This document shows positions 13,666 through 14,074 of a stretch of 14,074 nucleotides of DNA, one piece after another. The notes beneath the pieces were generated by a model. That model was given only the letters and a program-made list of their open reading frames with translations, ran no database searches and was not told where the DNA came from. The stretch is from a bacterium (GTDB taxonomy: Bacteria > Bipolaricaulota > Bipolaricaulia > UBA7950 > UBA9294): NCBI GenBank assembly GCA_030671645.1, contig DAOVHV010000009.1:1-14074 (forward strand), read 5' to 3'. Every line of letters starts with the position of its first letter. Positions within the stretch are counted from its first letter, which is position 1. The position numbers and the translations under genes are program-made.

Positions 13666-14074
13666 TTGACACGGAAAGCCATTGCGGTCCTGTTTCTGAT
13701 CGCAGCCGTATCTGCCGTTCCGGCAGCGGCAGCGACAACCCTCGTCTTCTTTCACGAGATTGGCTGCTCGCATTGCGCACGCACCGAAGCATTCCTCGAA
13801 TCGATCCACCCCAACTACCCACAGCTTGAGATCCTGCACTACGAAATCTCCGAGCCGGAGTCGTTGGAGCTTCTCGCCGGTCTCTTGGCTGCATATGACG
13901 TCGAGCTTGACTCCGTTCCCATGATCTTCGTCGGCAACGTCGCTTGGATCGGGGGAACGTTCTTCGGGCTGTACGACGAACCTTATACCGTCTCGGGCCG
14001 CGCTGCTGAGATGACGTTGGAAAGCGCCATACAACTGGCGATCGAAGAAAACGCCGCTTCGCCGTTGGATCGAA
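13666..14074 (+). CDS. Secreted thioredoxin-fold protein, 3' end beyond window
   Basis: From a TTG at 13666 the frame is open to the window edge (136 codons). It begins with a clear signal peptide (M-T-R-K, then A-I-A-V-L-F-L-I-A-A-V, and an Ala-rich cleavage region near 20-23). The mature protein starts as a thioredoxin fold: beta-strand T-L-V-F-F-H, then G-C-S-H-C (33-37, redox pair C34/C37), and later S-V-P-M-I-F-V-G (83-90), where P85 is the expected cis-proline. It should be an extracytoplasmic thiol-disulfide protein. Such N-terminal domains are often followed by a CcdA/DsbD-like membrane part, which would lie outside the window. It follows the DUF1573-rhodanese gene by 27 bases and is probably in its operon. 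Confidence 0.75.
   Translation, partial: MTRKAIAVLFLIAAVSAVPAAAATTLVFFHEIGCSHCARTEAFLESIHPNYPQLEILHYEISEPESLELLAGLLAAYDVELDSVPMIFVGNVAWIGGTFFGLYDEPYTVSGRAAEMTLESAIQLAIEENAASPLDR

Noticed and set aside
1..14074. CRISPR arrays, tRNA or rRNA genes, insertion sequences, phage genes
   Set aside because: I saw no spaced direct repeats, cloverleaf sequences, ribosomal RNA stretches, transposase motifs or terminal inverted repeats.

Overview
This window looks like chromosomal DNA from a bacterium, probably an uncultivated anaerobe. The promoters are sigma70-type, Shine-Dalgarno (SD) sequences are strong (AGGAGG-type), and start codons are mixed (ATG, GTG, TTG). It carries [NiFe]-hydrogenase maturation genes, with a HypA whose spacing between zinc cysteine pairs is long, as in archaeal HypA. 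The run of exported beta-rich proteins and the serA/aminotransferase/DUF1015 cluster would fit an anaerobic lineage such as Bipolaricaulota (Acetothermia/OP1). That placement is a weak impression, not a demonstrated one.

Layout. (1) 1-2206, minus strand: an exported beta-repeat protein is followed, with a one-base stop/start overlap (TGATG), by a short sigma70-family protein that ends before the -35-binding region 4. Downstream is a possible third exported gene cut by the window edge. (2) 2385-5751, minus strand: a three-gene serine cluster (class-V aminotransferase, phosphoglycerate dehydrogenase SerA, DUF1015 protein) with a good promoter at one end and a hairpin terminator at the other. 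(3) 5934-8859, plus strand: lemA, a DUF2207 membrane protein overlapping it by 4 bases, and a secreted HExxH protein of DUF922 type, ending at a strong hairpin terminator. (4) 9044-12368, minus strand: hypB, hypA and hypF, all overlapping, with a clear promoter. No hypC, hypD, hypE or hydrogenase structural genes lie in the window. (5) 12583 to the right edge, plus strand: a secreted DUF1573 protein fused to two rhodanese-fold domains that both lack the catalytic cysteine, then a secreted thioredoxin-fold protein (CSHC) that starts with TTG and runs off the window.

How the parts work together: the serine cluster gives 3-phosphoglycerate oxidation and transamination plus a possible serine-handling DUF1015 enzyme. 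The hyp operon supplies nickel (HypA, HypB) and the carbamoyl/cyanide ligand precursor (HypF). The DUF1573-rhodanese and thioredoxin pair looks like an extracytoplasmic thiol or sulfur module. The two parts that deserve most attention are the sigma-like protein without region 4 coupled to a beta-repeat exported protein, and the cysteine-less tandem rhodanese protein. Three of the putative promoters share an unusual TTGC(N2)-N16/17-TATC(N)T form.
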